Source: Martinezella lusitana
GTDB lineage: Bacteria; Pseudomonadota; Alphaproteobacteria; Rhizobiales; Rhizobiaceae
Reading direction: 5' to 3'
Length of the DNA stretch: 64,000 nucleotides
Assembly (NCBI RefSeq): GCF_016901135.1
Contig: NZ_JAFEVL010000045.1
Span: 744,001 to 808,000, forward strand
Position numbers and translations under genes: made by a program. Below, in pieces: positions 1 to 8,206 of this stretch (its first letter is position 1; each line of letters starts with the position of its first letter). The notes beneath the pieces were generated by a model. The model was given only the letters and a program-made list of their open reading frames with translations. It did not search any database and was not told the origin of the DNA.

Positions 1-85
1 ACGAGGTGATGAGAGTGACGAGGACGGGGAAGTTCATGGCAAGAACCATGACGCCATAGACGATCCAGCGCAGCGACTTCAACAT
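1..85 (-). CDS. Sugar ABC transporter permease, second subunit (partial)
   Basis: This is the N-terminus of an inner-membrane permease whose remainder lies beyond the left edge. The ATG is at 83-85 on the minus strand and reads MLKSLRWIVYGVMVLAMNFP, a short basic start running into the first hydrophobic segment, as in MalG-type permeases. It begins one base after the stop codon of the preceding permease gene, so the two are translationally close and in one operon. Family assignment rests mostly on this position (binding protein, permease, permease). Too little is visible to judge substrate. Confidence 0.75.
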   Translation of the reverse strand, partial: MLKSLRWIVYGVMVLAMNFPVLVTLITS

Positions 86-86
86 C

Positions 87-953
87 CTACTTGTTCCTTC
101 GGGCGCTCAGCCAGTTCAAACCGTAGAGGACCAGCAGCGAGGTGATGAACAGCACGACGGAGGCTGCCACCGCCTTGCCGATGGCGCCCTCCTTGAAGAA
201 GGCCTGGTAGATGTAGATCGAAAGCGACGTGGTCGATCCGCCGGCGCCGCTGCCGGTCAATGCATAGACGTTGTCGAAAACGCGGAAGCCGTCGATGAAG
301 CGGATGAAGAAGGCGACCGTCAGTGTCGGAAGCATCAGCGGCAGGTCGATGCGCCACAGCCGCTGCAGGCCCGTGGCGCCGTCGAGAGCGGCCGCCTCGT
401 GCACGTCCTCGGGGATGGCGATATAGGCGACGTAAAAAAGCAGGAAGGCGAACGGTGTCCATTGCAGCACTTCGATCACGATGAGCGTGCGAAAGGCATT
501 CGCATAATCGAGAAAGGCCGGGCTGTCGCCGAACCATTCGAACAGGTAATAGGGCACCGGTCCGGCGAACTCATGCAGGACGAGGCGGTACATCAGGCCG
601 ACCATGGCGGGCGCGACCATCAGCGGCAGCATCAGGGGCGCCATCAGCACCGGCCGCGCCGACAGGAGCGGCTTCAGGAAAATCGCCAGGAAAAGGCCGA
701 GCAGGCACTCCGAAACCGCGGTGATGATGCCGAAGCGCAGCGAGAACCACACCGATTGCCAAAATGCCGCGTCCGTCAGGGCCGCGACATAGTTGCCGAA
801 GCCACTGATCTCAGGACTACGCAGCGTCTCGAATGAGACCGTCGAGACGGAATAAAGAAGATTGAGAAGTGCCGGAAAGCCGAGGAACAGCAGAAGAAAC
901 CCGACAAGCGGTGCCAGGTAGAGCCTGCCTTCGGCGCGTTTTACGAGAGCCAT
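87..953 (-). CDS. Sugar ABC transporter permease (MalF/UgpA type)
   Basis: Inner-membrane permease of a CUT1-type sugar importer, 288 aa from the ATG at 953. It has about six hydrophobic segments and the cytoplasmic coupling loop EAAALDGATGLQRLWRIDLP, the EAA motif that docks on the ATPase. An in-frame ATG further upstream (992) would add 13 residues, but it lies inside the second arm of a perfect stem-loop (969-998), so 953 is preferred although its ribosome-binding site is weak. It follows the binding-protein gene and precedes the second permease by one base. The ATPase gene is not in the window. The sialate/ManNAc substrate is inferred from the upstream NanE-NanK gene. Confidence 0.9.
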   Translation of the reverse strand: MALVKRAEGRLYLAPLVGFLLLFLGFPALLNLLYSVSTVSFETLRSPEISGFGNYVAALTDAAFWQSVWFSLRFGIITAVSECLLGLFLAIFLKPLLSARPVLMAPLMLPLMVAPAMVGLMYRLVLHEFAGPVPYYLFEWFGDSPAFLDYANAFRTLIVIEVLQWTPFAFLLFYVAYIAIPEDVHEAAALDGATGLQRLWRIDLPLMLPTLTVAFFIRFIDGFRVFDNVYALTGSGAGGSTTSLSIYIYQAFFKEGAIGKAVAASVVLFITSLLVLYGLNWLSARRNK

Positions 954-968
954 ATTGTTAGCCGCAGC

Positions 969-998
969 GGTCGGATGCCGTAGAGCCGGCATCCGACC
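969..998 (-). repeat. Intercistronic stem-loop after binding-protein gene
   Basis: A perfect 12-bp inverted repeat (969-980 with 987-998) with a 6-base loop lies between the binding-protein stop codon and the permease start. There is no T-run, so it is more likely an mRNA-stabilising or partial-attenuation hairpin than a strong terminator. The same arrangement occurs after four other binding-protein genes in this window. Confidence 0.75.
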
Positions 999-1005
999 TT
1001 TGTCC

Positions 1006-2334
1006 TTATTTTTTCAACAGATCCTGCATGCCTGCCTTGGTATGGGCAAGCGCATCCTCAAGGCTCTGCTGGCCGGACCAGTAGCCGGTGAATTCCTTGG
1101 CCTGCAATTCGTAGACCGAAAGCGCCTTGGCGGAGGTGGCGCCCGTCATGACGTAGCCGTATTTGCTGGCAAATTCGCCGAGCTTGACCAGATCAGGACG
1201 TTCCTTGGCCACCTTGGCGACGACATCGGGCGTCAGGGCAGGGGAACCACCGGCACGGGCATAGGCAAGCGCGGCCTCCTCGGAGGACAGCCATTTGAGA
1301 AACTTGATGGCGCCTTCTTTGTTCTTGGCGTTCTTGTTCAGGCCGAGGCCGAGACCGTGGATATGGTCGGCGCGTCCATTCGGTCCGGCCGGCGGCGCGA
1401 CAATGCCGGTGACATCGGCGACGACAGGCGATTTCTTTGCGTCGGTGAGTTCAGCCGCGGCGGCATTCCATTGCAGCGCGGTCGCTGCCTGCCCGGAGCT
1501 ATAGGCGGCATTGGTCTCGGCATATTCATAGCTCAGCGAATCCTTCGGCGAAGCGCCGGCGTCATAGAGCGTCTTGTAGAGCGTGAGGCCGGTCTTATAG
1601 GCATCGGAATCAACAGTGACGTTGCCGCTCGCATCCGTCCAGTCACCGCCATAGGCGCGCGGCAGGGATTGGAACACCATCATGTTGAAGAGGAGGTTCT
1701 TCATCTGCAGCACGGTGCCGTAGCGCACCGGGCTTTGGCGGTTCACCTGCTTGCTGAAATAGAGTGCGGTCGCCGCCCAGTCATCCCACGTCCAATCGTC
1801 AGGCTGCTTGGGCGCAAGCTCCTTGCCGAGATACTTCTTCGAAATCTCGGCATATTTGGCCTTGGCATCGGGGTCGGCGATGAGCGCGTCGATCAGATCC
1901 TTGCGGTAGTACATGAAGTGCAGCGAGAGGTCCGTCGGCACGCCATATTGCTTGTCGTCGAACTGCATCGTCTTCAACACGGCGTCGCCGAAAACCTTCG
2001 ATGCGTCGGCGTTGAGTTCGATCGGCTCCATGTAGGGCGCATAACGGCCGATCGAATAGGTCGCCACGAGATTGACGTCGAAGGCGTTCGAGCCGGCGGC
2101 CATATCGGCCTGCAGCTTGTCGAAGAAGCCGTCGCGGTTGAAGAACAGAAGTTCGATCTTGTCGGCATCCGCCGCCGTCTTGTTGTAAAGATCGGTGGTG
2201 GCGCGCAGTGCCGCTTCCTCCGAACCACCAGGCCAGCCGAGCACGACCACTTTGGCGTTGGCAAGACCCGGCAGCGCCGTCGCCGATAGCATCAAGGCGA
2301 GCACTGCAGACGATATGTATTTGAATTTCATCAT
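1006..2334 (-). CDS. Sugar ABC transporter substrate-binding protein
   Basis: Periplasmic solute-binding protein of the CUT1/UgpB-MalE class, 442 aa. It starts MMKFKYISSAVLALMLSATA and has a typical signal peptide ending near ALPGLANA. The body shows family-1 features such as FNRDGFFDKLQADMAAGS and the C-terminal KFLKWLSSEEAALAYARAGG. The start at 2334 (or the adjacent ATG at 2331) has AAGGGA just upstream. It lies between the NanE-NanK gene and the two permease genes on the same strand. Uptake of sialic acid or N-acetylmannosamine is inferred from that neighbour; another N-acetylated sugar is possible. Confidence 0.9.
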   Translation of the reverse strand: MMKFKYISSAVLALMLSATALPGLANAKVVVLGWPGGSEEAALRATTDLYNKTAADADKIELLFFNRDGFFDKLQADMAAGSNAFDVNLVATYSIGRYAPYMEPIELNADASKVFGDAVLKTMQFDDKQYGVPTDLSLHFMYYRKDLIDALIADPDAKAKYAEISKKYLGKELAPKQPDDWTWDDWAATALYFSKQVNRQSPVRYGTVLQMKNLLFNMMVFQSLPRAYGGDWTDASGNVTVDSDAYKTGLTLYKTLYDAGASPKDSLSYEYAETNAAYSSGQAATALQWNAAAAELTDAKKSPVVADVTGIVAPPAGPNGRADHIHGLGLGLNKNAKNKEGAIKFLKWLSSEEAALAYARAGGSPALTPDVVAKVAKERPDLVKLGEFASKYGYVMTGATSAKALSVYELQAKEFTGYWSGQQSLEDALAHTKAGMQDLLKK

Positions 2335-2380
2335 TGTTCCCTTTCCTTTATCGTTGTTTGTTGAATTGCGTTGGATCCGC

Positions 2381-3895
2381 CTATCCGTTGCGGCTGGCAA
2401 GATCTGCCGCGCCGATGATGCCGGCGCGTGGGCCGAGGCTTGCGGCGACCAGATGCGGCGCGAGCTGCGGCGGCAGCGCCACGAGATGCGCGCTGATGGC
2501 GTCGAGATAGCCGGCTGCCAGGCCGATGCCGCCGCCGATGACGATGCGTTTCGGGGCAAACATCATCTGAATGTCGCGGCACAGGAGTGCTACCCGCAGC
2601 GCCGACTGCGCGACGATCGCCTGCGCCCAGGCCGCGCCGTTGCGAGCCTGCTCGAAGATCTCGGGCGCCTCGGCCTGATGTCCGTTACGAGCGGCCTCAA
2701 TTGCCATCCAGCGACCGGAAGCGACATCCTCGAGTGGAGCTTCGCCGAGCGTCGGGCTGCGAAGCAGGCCGAAATGGCCGGCAAGACCGAGCAGCGGGCT
2801 TCCGTTGATGACGACACCGCCGCCGATGCCGGTGGATATGGTCAGGAACACCGTATCCTCGTTGCCTCCGGCGCCGAACCTATGCTCGCCCCAGGCCGCG
2901 GCCTGGGCATCGTTGACGGCAAAGGCGGGTTTGCCGAACAGTTTGCTTGCCTGCGCGACGAGCGGGTAGCCGTCGGGGATCGCGAGCGTTGCGGGATTGA
3001 GCGCCGACCAGCGCCCTTCGTCGATAAGGCCGGTTACGGCAATACCGACACGCTCGTATTGGCCGCTCCAATGCCTGGCCTGTTCGGCGATGCCAGCCAG
3101 CCAATCGTCGGGACCCGCTTCCCGGCTGGTGGCAATGGTTGCCTCGGCCAACACCTCTGCGCCACGCACCAAAGCCGCGAGCGTCTTGGTGCCGCCGATA
3201 TCGATCGCAAGCGTTGCCGCGTCGCGTTGCGAGAAGGCCGCCGAAACGGCGTCGTGGAACCATGAGGTCACGTGCTCGGTGCGCGTAATCGCCGATCCGA
3301 CGACGACAGCACAAGCGCCGGCGCGAACGGCGTCGGCGGCCTGTTGCGGGGTGCGGATGCGACCTTCGGCAATGACATAGGGTGTCAGCTGTCGCATGGC
3401 TGCGATCAGCGCGATATCCGGCTCCTCCGGTTCAGGGCCGCCGACATAACCCGACATGGTCGATCCGACGAAATCAGCGCCGGCCGCCAGCGCCCGTTTC
3501 GCATCGTCCAGGCAGGAGCAATCGGCCATGGAGAGCAGGCCCCTGGCCTCGATGGCCGCCAGAAGTGCCTCGATCGTCGCCGGCCGGCCCCGATCCGTGG
3601 CATCGAAGGCGATGATGTCGGCGCCGGCATCGGCCAGCGCCTCGACATCGGCGATAAAGGGTGTGATGCGCACCGGGCTGTCATCGAGATCGCGCTTGAC
3701 GATGCCGATGATGGGCGCGTCGACGGCTGATCTGACTGCGGCGACATAGGCTGATGATTCGATGCGCAGGGCTCGCGCGCCAGCTGCGAGTGCCGCGCGC
3801 GCAAAGCCGACCACGAAAACGGCTTCGTCCATCGCGCCATCAGGCACGGGCTGGCAGGAGACGATGAGGCTTAGATTGAGATCTTCCTTGCGCAT
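2381..3895 (-). CDS. nanEK: Fused ManNAc-6-P 2-epimerase / ROK N-acetylmannosamine kinase
   Basis: Bifunctional cytoplasmic enzyme, 504 aa. Residues 1 to about 230 are a TIM-barrel NanE epimerase (ManNAc-6-P to GlcNAc-6-P) with VKRDLDDSPVRITPF, MADCSCLDDAKRALAAGADF and GSTMSGY. Residues from about 235 are a ROK sugar kinase with LAIDIGGTKT, the catalytic VNDAQAAAWGEHRFG and TGIGGGVVI. The ROK zinc motif is not intact: after AGHFGLLRSPTLGEAPLEDV there are no cysteines where most ROK kinases have CxCGxxGCxE. The start at 3895 has AGGGG eight bases upstream, better than an upstream in-frame codon. It is the first enzyme gene downstream of the GntR regulator, and an operator-like motif lies between the two. 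Confidence 0.92.
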   Translation of the reverse strand: MRKEDLNLSLIVSCQPVPDGAMDEAVFVVGFARAALAAGARALRIESSAYVAAVRSAVDAPIIGIVKRDLDDSPVRITPFIADVEALADAGADIIAFDATDRGRPATIEALLAAIEARGLLSMADCSCLDDAKRALAAGADFVGSTMSGYVGGPEPEEPDIALIAAMRQLTPYVIAEGRIRTPQQAADAVRAGACAVVVGSAITRTEHVTSWFHDAVSAAFSQRDAATLAIDIGGTKTLAALVRGAEVLAEATIATSREAGPDDWLAGIAEQARHWSGQYERVGIAVTGLIDEGRWSALNPATLAIPDGYPLVAQASKLFGKPAFAVNDAQAAAWGEHRFGAGGNEDTVFLTISTGIGGGVVINGSPLLGLAGHFGLLRSPTLGEAPLEDVASGRWMAIEAARNGHQAEAPEIFEQARNGAAWAQAIVAQSALRVALLCRDIQMMFAPKRIVIGGGIGLAAGYLDAISAHLVALPPQLAPHLVAASLGPRAGIIGAADLASRNG

Positions 3896-3954
3896 TCGGC
3901 ACCCCTTTCGGAGTGTCACGATAGAGCAAGGTCACCAGAAAGCAACCGGTTTTA

Positions 3955-3967
3955 AACTGGTATTATC
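3955..3967 (-). promoter_or_regulatory. Candidate nanEK promoter -10 and GntR operator
   Basis: On the minus strand this reads GATAATACCAGTT. GATAAT is a plausible -10 box and the 11-mer ATAATACCAGT recurs exactly at 4763-4773 in front of the regulator gene. The site overlaps the last codons of the GntR gene. Two matching copies, one before each transcription unit, suggest binding by the adjacent GntR protein; its plus-strand GGTAT core resembles the GGTATA repeats known for E. coli NanR. Confidence 0.5.
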
Positions 3968-4709
3968 TCTGAAGCTCGAAGACGAAGTCGTAGACCTCGC
4001 CCTTGTAGCGCGTCTCGCAATATTCGACGATCTCGCCATCGGCGAGAAAGCAGCGGCGCTCCGTCGTCAGGATCGGTGCGCCCGGCTCGCAGCGCAGATG
4101 CTGGGCATCTTCAGGAGAAGCTGCCCGCGCCCGCATTCTCTGGACGGCGCGCCGGGGCAGAAAGCCGCGCTGGGCAAGAGCTTCGTATAGGGAATCGCCG
4201 ACGGTCGAAGGTGAGGGGAGAAAGCGTACGGGCACAGCCGCATGTTCGACGGCAATCGGTGCGCCATCGGCGGTCCGCACCCTGCGCATGCGCAGGACTT
4301 GCGAATTTGCGGAAATGCCGAGCGCCATCATTTCAGCCGGGGAAGGTCGAGTTAACTGCTTGGAAAGCCAGATGCATCCCGGCTCCATTCCGCGCGCCCG
4401 CAGATCCTCGGAGAAGCTGGTCAGCGTGGAAAGCGATTTTTCGACCCGGGACCCGATTTCGCTGCGTGCGCCTTGCCGCCGGCTCAGCATGCCCTCCTCT
4501 TCCAGCATTGCGAGTGCCTTGCGGACTGTCACGCGCGACAGCGACAGGGCTTCGGCGAGCGACCGTTCACCCGGTAGAGCCGAGCCGGACTTGAAGGCGT
4601 GGTCGCGAATGGCGGTTTCTATAGCCGTCTTGAGCTGCTTGTAGAGCGGCATCCCCGGCGCGCCGGCGGCGAACTCTTTCCTGACCAGGTCGATGATATC
4701 AGTCGCCAA
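3963..4709 (-). CDS. GntR family regulator with UTRA domain (NanR-like role)
   Basis: DNA-binding repressor of the HutC subfamily, 248 aa. Residues 20-90 form the winged helix (SGSALPGERSLAEALSLSRV, TVRKALAMLEEEGMLSRRQG). A UTRA effector domain follows, ending VEYCETRYKGEVYDFVFELQ. The start is taken as TTG at 4709 because GGAAGG lies six bases upstream; a GTG at 4733 is in frame but poorly spaced from its GGAGG. It stands at the head of the NanE-NanK/transporter genes and probably responds to an amino-sugar phosphate. A near-identical sequence motif in front of it and in front of nanEK suggests autoregulation. Confidence 0.88.
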   Translation of the reverse strand: MATDIIDLVRKEFAAGAPGMPLYKQLKTAIETAIRDHAFKSGSALPGERSLAEALSLSRVTVRKALAMLEEEGMLSRRQGARSEIGSRVEKSLSTLTSFSEDLRARGMEPGCIWLSKQLTRPSPAEMMALGISANSQVLRMRRVRTADGAPIAVEHAAVPVRFLPSPSTVGDSLYEALAQRGFLPRRAVQRMRARAASPEDAQHLRCEPGAPILTTERRCFLADGEIVEYCETRYKGEVYDFVFELQR

Positions 4710-4762
4710 GGCAAACCTTCCCTTCGATCGCACGACTAGGAGCGAATTTCCTCCTGTCCGAT

Positions 4763-4774
4763 ACTGGTATTATA
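4763..4774 (-). promoter_or_regulatory. Promoter -10 with candidate operator for the GntR regulator
   Basis: The minus strand reads TATAATACCAGT: a consensus TATAAT immediately followed by ACCAGT, about 50 bases upstream of the chosen start. The 11-mer ATAATACCAGT is repeated at 3956-3966. No good -35 hexamer is visible. A possible opposing -10 (TATACT, 4771-4776) on the plus strand precedes a strong but orphan ribosome-binding site at 4801-4808. Confidence 0.5.
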
Positions 4775-4848
4775 CTGTACGGCTTTTCGCGATCTGTCGA
4801 GGGAGGAGAAGAATGATACGGACGCCAGGTGGGCCGCAATGAGCTGCT

Positions 4849-5247
4849 CTATGGTCTTTGCGGCGCTATTGCTCGACGCGCAGTCCGCGCCACGATGCCC
4901 GCTCTGCCGGCGCTCTGCAATTGCCCTTTTTGAGCGGCATGAGGGATGGCCGCCTTATTGCCTTGGCCCGCCCTTAACCACCGAAGAATCGCGTCAAAAC
5001 CGGGTTGAGCCGCACGTTTGAACTCGGGGCTCATTTCCGCATCCATGCCGCAAAGCGTTGCGATTTCCTGCCAGTCCACTCTTCCTGCCCGCAGCGGAGG
5101 ACGCGACTGGAAGACGACAAGCCCGATCATGAAGCCCTTGAGGTTTTCAAAGCTGCGGGGCTGCAGCAAAGGCGCGAGCCTCAAGTCGCAGAAATCCGAG
5201 ATCTTGCGTTGGAAAACATCAGAGGCAGAGCTTTTCTTTACGGGCAT
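4849..5247 (-). CDS. Hypothetical protein, 132 aa
   Basis: I do not recognise this protein. It starts MPVKKSSASDVFQRKISDFC with AAGGA eight bases upstream of the ATG. Residues 15-90 look like a folded domain (VDWQEIATLCGMDAEMSPEF, then QPGFDAILRWL). The last 40 residues are Ala/Arg/Gln-rich and lack hydrophobic pattern, so the C-terminus may be degenerate or the gene truncated. No partner genes are evident. A 60-residue ORF on the opposite strand (4839-5021) has no protein-like character and is not annotated. Confidence 0.4.
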   Translation of the reverse strand: MPVKKSSASDVFQRKISDFCDLRLAPLLQPRSFENLKGFMIGLVVFQSRPPLRAGRVDWQEIATLCGMDAEMSPEFKRAAQPGFDAILRWLRAGQGNKAAIPHAAQKGQLQSAGRAGIVARTARRAIAPQRP

Positions 5248-5553
5248 TATTCATTCCTTGCATGCGACCTCGTCCAAAGGCCGGGGTGTGCGCGCTAAAG
5301 CACGGAAGTTAATGAAACGCAAACAACCGACCGCTTAGCCGCTTTCAATTCTACGATGCGCTGGTAATTGGCAACTCTGGCGATGAGCTGATCCTGATCG
5401 GACATCGCAGCTCTCGCACGGGATCAAGGGCAGATCATGGCGCCATCGGTTTATTTCGGTTGCGGTCGATCAAAACCATGAAGAAACTGTAACTTGCCTC
5501 CCATGCCATTGGGAGCGACATTTGCCTCGCGCCGGATTGATGAGGTGAAACAC
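5248..5553. other. Intergenic stretch, nothing recognised
   Basis: About 300 bases between two small ORFs. I see no convincing ORF, RNA gene or strong hairpin. The base composition is more AT-rich than the surroundings around 5300-5400. Confidence 0.5.
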
Positions 5554-5712
5554 ATGTCAGTCCTGGAAATATTAGTGAGACGCCGGATGCAGGAAGAATA
5601 TGCCAAGGGCACATCCCCCGAGCGGATTACCCGGCTCCTGCAGGAGTTCTTCAACGGGGTGGAAGCCTCCCAAGCAGATGCTGCCCCGCGTGGGTCTTCC
5701 GGCAATCGATAG
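5554..5712 (+). CDS. Small hypothetical protein, 52 aa
   Basis: It begins MSVLEILVRRRMQEEYAKGT, with AGGTGA six bases upstream of the ATG at 5554. The first 35 residues are predicted to be helical and charged; the tail is Ala/Gly/Ser-rich. An upstream in-frame ATG (5494) has no ribosome-binding site. A GC-rich hairpin follows directly. The function is unknown; the signals around it favour a real small gene. Confidence 0.5.
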   Translation: MSVLEILVRRRMQEEYAKGTSPERITRLLQEFFNGVEASQADAAPRGSSGNR

Positions 5713-5735
5713 CAATCAACGCATGGAATGAAAAT

Positions 5736-5775
5736 GGCCGGCCCTCGACGTCTTTTCCCGAGAGCCGGCCCTTTT
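5736..5775 (+). terminator. Rho-independent terminator-like hairpin
   Basis: GGCCGGCCCTCG (5736-5747) pairs with CGAGAGCCGGCC (5759-5770) with one mismatch, then CTTTTG. It sits between the small plus-strand ORF and the convergent beta-lactamase gene and could serve the former; the T-run on the opposite strand is weaker. Confidence 0.65.
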
Positions 5776-5808
5776 GTGGATCGAGCAGGTTCCCGAAGGT
5801 GCTGCCTC

Positions 5809-6996
5809 CTATTGCGCGCCGTTCGAACCGGACAGGCTTTCGATTGCCGTCAGGATCTTGTATGCGGCCTTGACGCGTTCCGGGATCGGATAGTTCTTGT
5901 TCGCCAGCAGGACGATTCCAACCTGCCTAGCGGGAATGAAGGCCGCATAGTCGCCAAAACCGTTGGTCGAGCCGGTCTTGTTAAGCAAGATATCCTTGCG
6001 CGGCTGTTGTGGCGGCACGAGCCGGGTTATCTTATGTGGCTTCAGCGCCATGTCAGATGAATTGCCTGAAAGTAGCCGGGTGAGCGTCGTCGGATAGGTG
6101 TAGATCTCCCAGCCCAGCGCCTGTGTCGTGTTTCCCACGGTGTAATAGCCGATATGGGTCGCGGCGACCGCGCGCTGAAGGGTGTCGTCAAGCCGGGAGC
6201 TGTCCATATTGGCCTCGAGAACGCTGATCATGTCAGCCGAAGTGGTCTTTACGCCATAGGCTTGCGTGTCCAGAACGCCTGGTGTCACCCGGATCGGCTT
6301 GTTCTGCTTCGAATAGCCGTAGGCATAATTGCCCATCTCGCCCGGCGGGACGCGGACGTAGGTATGATTGAGGCCGAGACCAGCGAAGATCTTTTCCTGC
6401 ATCAGCGTATCGAATGGCTCGCCCATGGCTGCGGCGGCCAGATAGCCGAACAGGCCGATGCTGGGGTTGGAATAGAGCCGATGGGTGCCCGGCGCATAGG
6501 AAGGGTGCCAGTTGCGATAATAGGCGATCATCTTGTCCTGATCGGCCACATCGTCGGGAAACTGCAGCGGCAGGCCGCCTGTCGTGTATGTGCCGAGATC
6601 AAGGAGGCTGATCTTGTCGAAGCTACTGCCGGAAAGTGCAGGAAGATACTTGGTTGCCTTGTCGGAGAGCGACAGCTTTCCGCTGACCTGGGCATAGGAT
6701 GCAAGGACGGCGGTGAAGGTCTTGCTGATCGAGCCGAGCTCGAAGATCGTGTCGTTTGAGACCTTCTGTCCGGTCTCCTTCGAGGCCACGCCATAGTTGA
6801 GGAAGTAATGCTTGCCCTTGACCGTGATCGCGACGGCCATTCCCGGGACATCGTTTTCCGTCATGGCCGGGCGGATAGCTTCACTGACGGCCCGTTCCAG
6901 CCGATCCGGATCATTGCCGTCGGCGGCGTGAGCGTTGACACCATAGAAAAGGCAGCTGGCGATCATGCCGAGTTTCGGTAGCGAGATGGAATGCAT
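5809..6996 (-). CDS. ampC: Class C beta-lactamase
   Basis: Periplasmic serine beta-lactamase, 395 aa. The N-terminus is a signal peptide (about 25 residues, ending NAHA). All three catalytic motifs are present: S-I-S-K near residues 89-92, Y-S-N near 175-177 and K-T-G near 340-342. Length is normal for AmpC. The ATG at 6996 is used; a TTG two codons upstream (7002) is better spaced from GAGG and may be the true start. It is transcribed divergently from ampR, the classic inducible arrangement controlled by muropeptide-responsive AmpR. Confidence 0.95.
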   Translation of the reverse strand: MHSISLPKLGMIASCLFYGVNAHAADGNDPDRLERAVSEAIRPAMTENDVPGMAVAITVKGKHYFLNYGVASKETGQKVSNDTIFELGSISKTFTAVLASYAQVSGKLSLSDKATKYLPALSGSSFDKISLLDLGTYTTGGLPLQFPDDVADQDKMIAYYRNWHPSYAPGTHRLYSNPSIGLFGYLAAAAMGEPFDTLMQEKIFAGLGLNHTYVRVPPGEMGNYAYGYSKQNKPIRVTPGVLDTQAYGVKTTSADMISVLEANMDSSRLDDTLQRAVAATHIGYYTVGNTTQALGWEIYTYPTTLTRLLSGNSSDMALKPHKITRLVPPQQPRKDILLNKTGSTNGFGDYAAFIPARQVGIVLLANKNYPIPERVKAAYKILTAIESLSGSNGAQ

Positions 6997-7220
6997 GTGC
7001 AAGATAAGGTCCTCATATTGGTGACAGGCCGCGCAGACGATTGCGGCCTGAGGTCATGGATCCGGGATTGGTGAGCTCGGTCGGGGTTGCTGTCGGTGCC
7101 TGCATGGAGGTCATTTGCCCCTGCAATCACCTCGCGACACGGACTATGGCGTCGCATCCTGCCCTAGACAAACGATCAATTCTGGGCTTAGGCATGAGAA
7201 AAACTTGGGCTTAGGACACA
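6997..7220. promoter_or_regulatory. ampC-ampR divergent control region
   Basis: A 224-base region between the divergent starts. By family precedent AmpR binds here and both promoters lie within it. I could not pick out a site with confidence. Confidence 0.5.
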
Positions 7221-8099
7221 ATGGACATTTCACAGCTGCCGCTGAACGCCCTGCGCGTCTTCGAAGCTTCGGCGCGGCATTGCAGCTTCACGCGGGCCGG
7301 CCTCGAGCTTCGGGTGACGCAGACGGCCGTCAGCCATCAGGTCAAGGCGCTGGAGGATGTGCTGGGGGTGACGCTGTTCAAGCGGCTTCCGCGCGGCCTG
7401 GCGTTGACCGACGAAGGTCACGCATTGTTGCCTGTGCTGACCGACGCGTTTCGCCGCATGAGCGTCACCTTGCGCCAGCTCGAGGAAGGCAATTTCGACG
7501 AGATCCTCACGGTCGGCGTGGTCGGCACCTTTGCGATCGGCTGGCTTTTGCCTCGGCTGAGCTCGTTCAAGGCTCGGCATCCGCATGTCGATCTGCGCCT
7601 GAAGACCAACAACAATCGTGCCGACATGGTGCTCGATGGGCTCGATTTCTTCCTGCGTTTCGGCGATGGCGCCTGGCATGGAACCGAGGCGATCCATCTG
7701 ATGGATGCGCCGCTGTCGGCGGTCTGCACACCCTCGATCGGCGAACGTTTGCGCACGCCGGCCGACCTTGCCGATGTCGAGCTGCTGCGCTCCTACCGGA
7801 TCGATGAGTGGGCTCTCTGGTTCAGGGCGGCAGGCCTGACGCCGCCCAATCTTCGCGGCTGGATGTTCGATTCTTCGTTGACACTGGTAGAGGCTGCCGC
7901 CCGCGGTGTCGGCGTCGCGCTCGTCCCCGTCGCCATGTTCTCGCATGAGATCGAGGCCGGCAGGATCGTACAGCCGTTCCGGATCACCGCTGTCACCGGG
8001 AGCTATTGGCTGACGCGGCTCAAATCACGAGCGGAAACGGCATCGATGAAGGCGTTTCGCCAATGGCTGATTGCCGAGATCGAGGATCTGCCGTCATAG
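7221..8099 (+). CDS. ampR: LysR-type regulator of beta-lactamase (AmpR)
   Basis: Cytoplasmic transcription regulator, 292 aa. It opens MDISQLPLNALRVFEASARH, the start typical of AmpR, with helix-turn-helix AGLELRVTQTAVSHQVKALE and the linker LFKRLPRGLALTDEGHALLP. The effector domain follows from about residue 90. The divergent position next to ampC supports the specific name over generic GcvA/AmpR-family LysR. It would repress ampC at rest and activate it when cell-wall fragments accumulate. Confidence 0.9.
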   Translation: MDISQLPLNALRVFEASARHCSFTRAGLELRVTQTAVSHQVKALEDVLGVTLFKRLPRGLALTDEGHALLPVLTDAFRRMSVTLRQLEEGNFDEILTVGVVGTFAIGWLLPRLSSFKARHPHVDLRLKTNNNRADMVLDGLDFFLRFGDGAWHGTEAIHLMDAPLSAVCTPSIGERLRTPADLADVELLRSYRIDEWALWFRAAGLTPPNLRGWMFDSSLTLVEAAARGVGVALVPVAMFSHEIEAGRIVQPFRITAVTGSYWLTRLKSRAETASMKAFRQWLIAEIEDLPS

Positions 8100-8206
8100 G
8101 ATTGGACTTGCCCTGCCTTTTCGGGTCCGGCTTAGTGGCGTCGCTCTTATTCGCGGCCCTATGTCGGGCCACGATATTTCGCTTTGGCCGATGAAGTCTA
8201 CGGCGA

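Noticed and set aside
969-1008. Start of the first permease at the ATG at 992
   Set aside because: This ATG lies inside the arm of a perfect stem-loop. The internal ATG at 953 gives the family's usual N-terminus.
955-2289. Long open frame (444 aa) opposite the sugar binding-protein gene
   Set aside because: It is an antisense shadow of a GC-rich gene. The minus-strand product has a signal peptide and family motifs, whereas this one is His/Arg/Gly-rich without domains.
4839-5021. 60-residue plus-strand ORF coupled (ATGA) to the nine-codon ORF
   Set aside because: Cys/Pro/Arg-rich with no protein-like pattern, and opposite a better ORF. I kept only the observation about the orphan ribosome-binding site.
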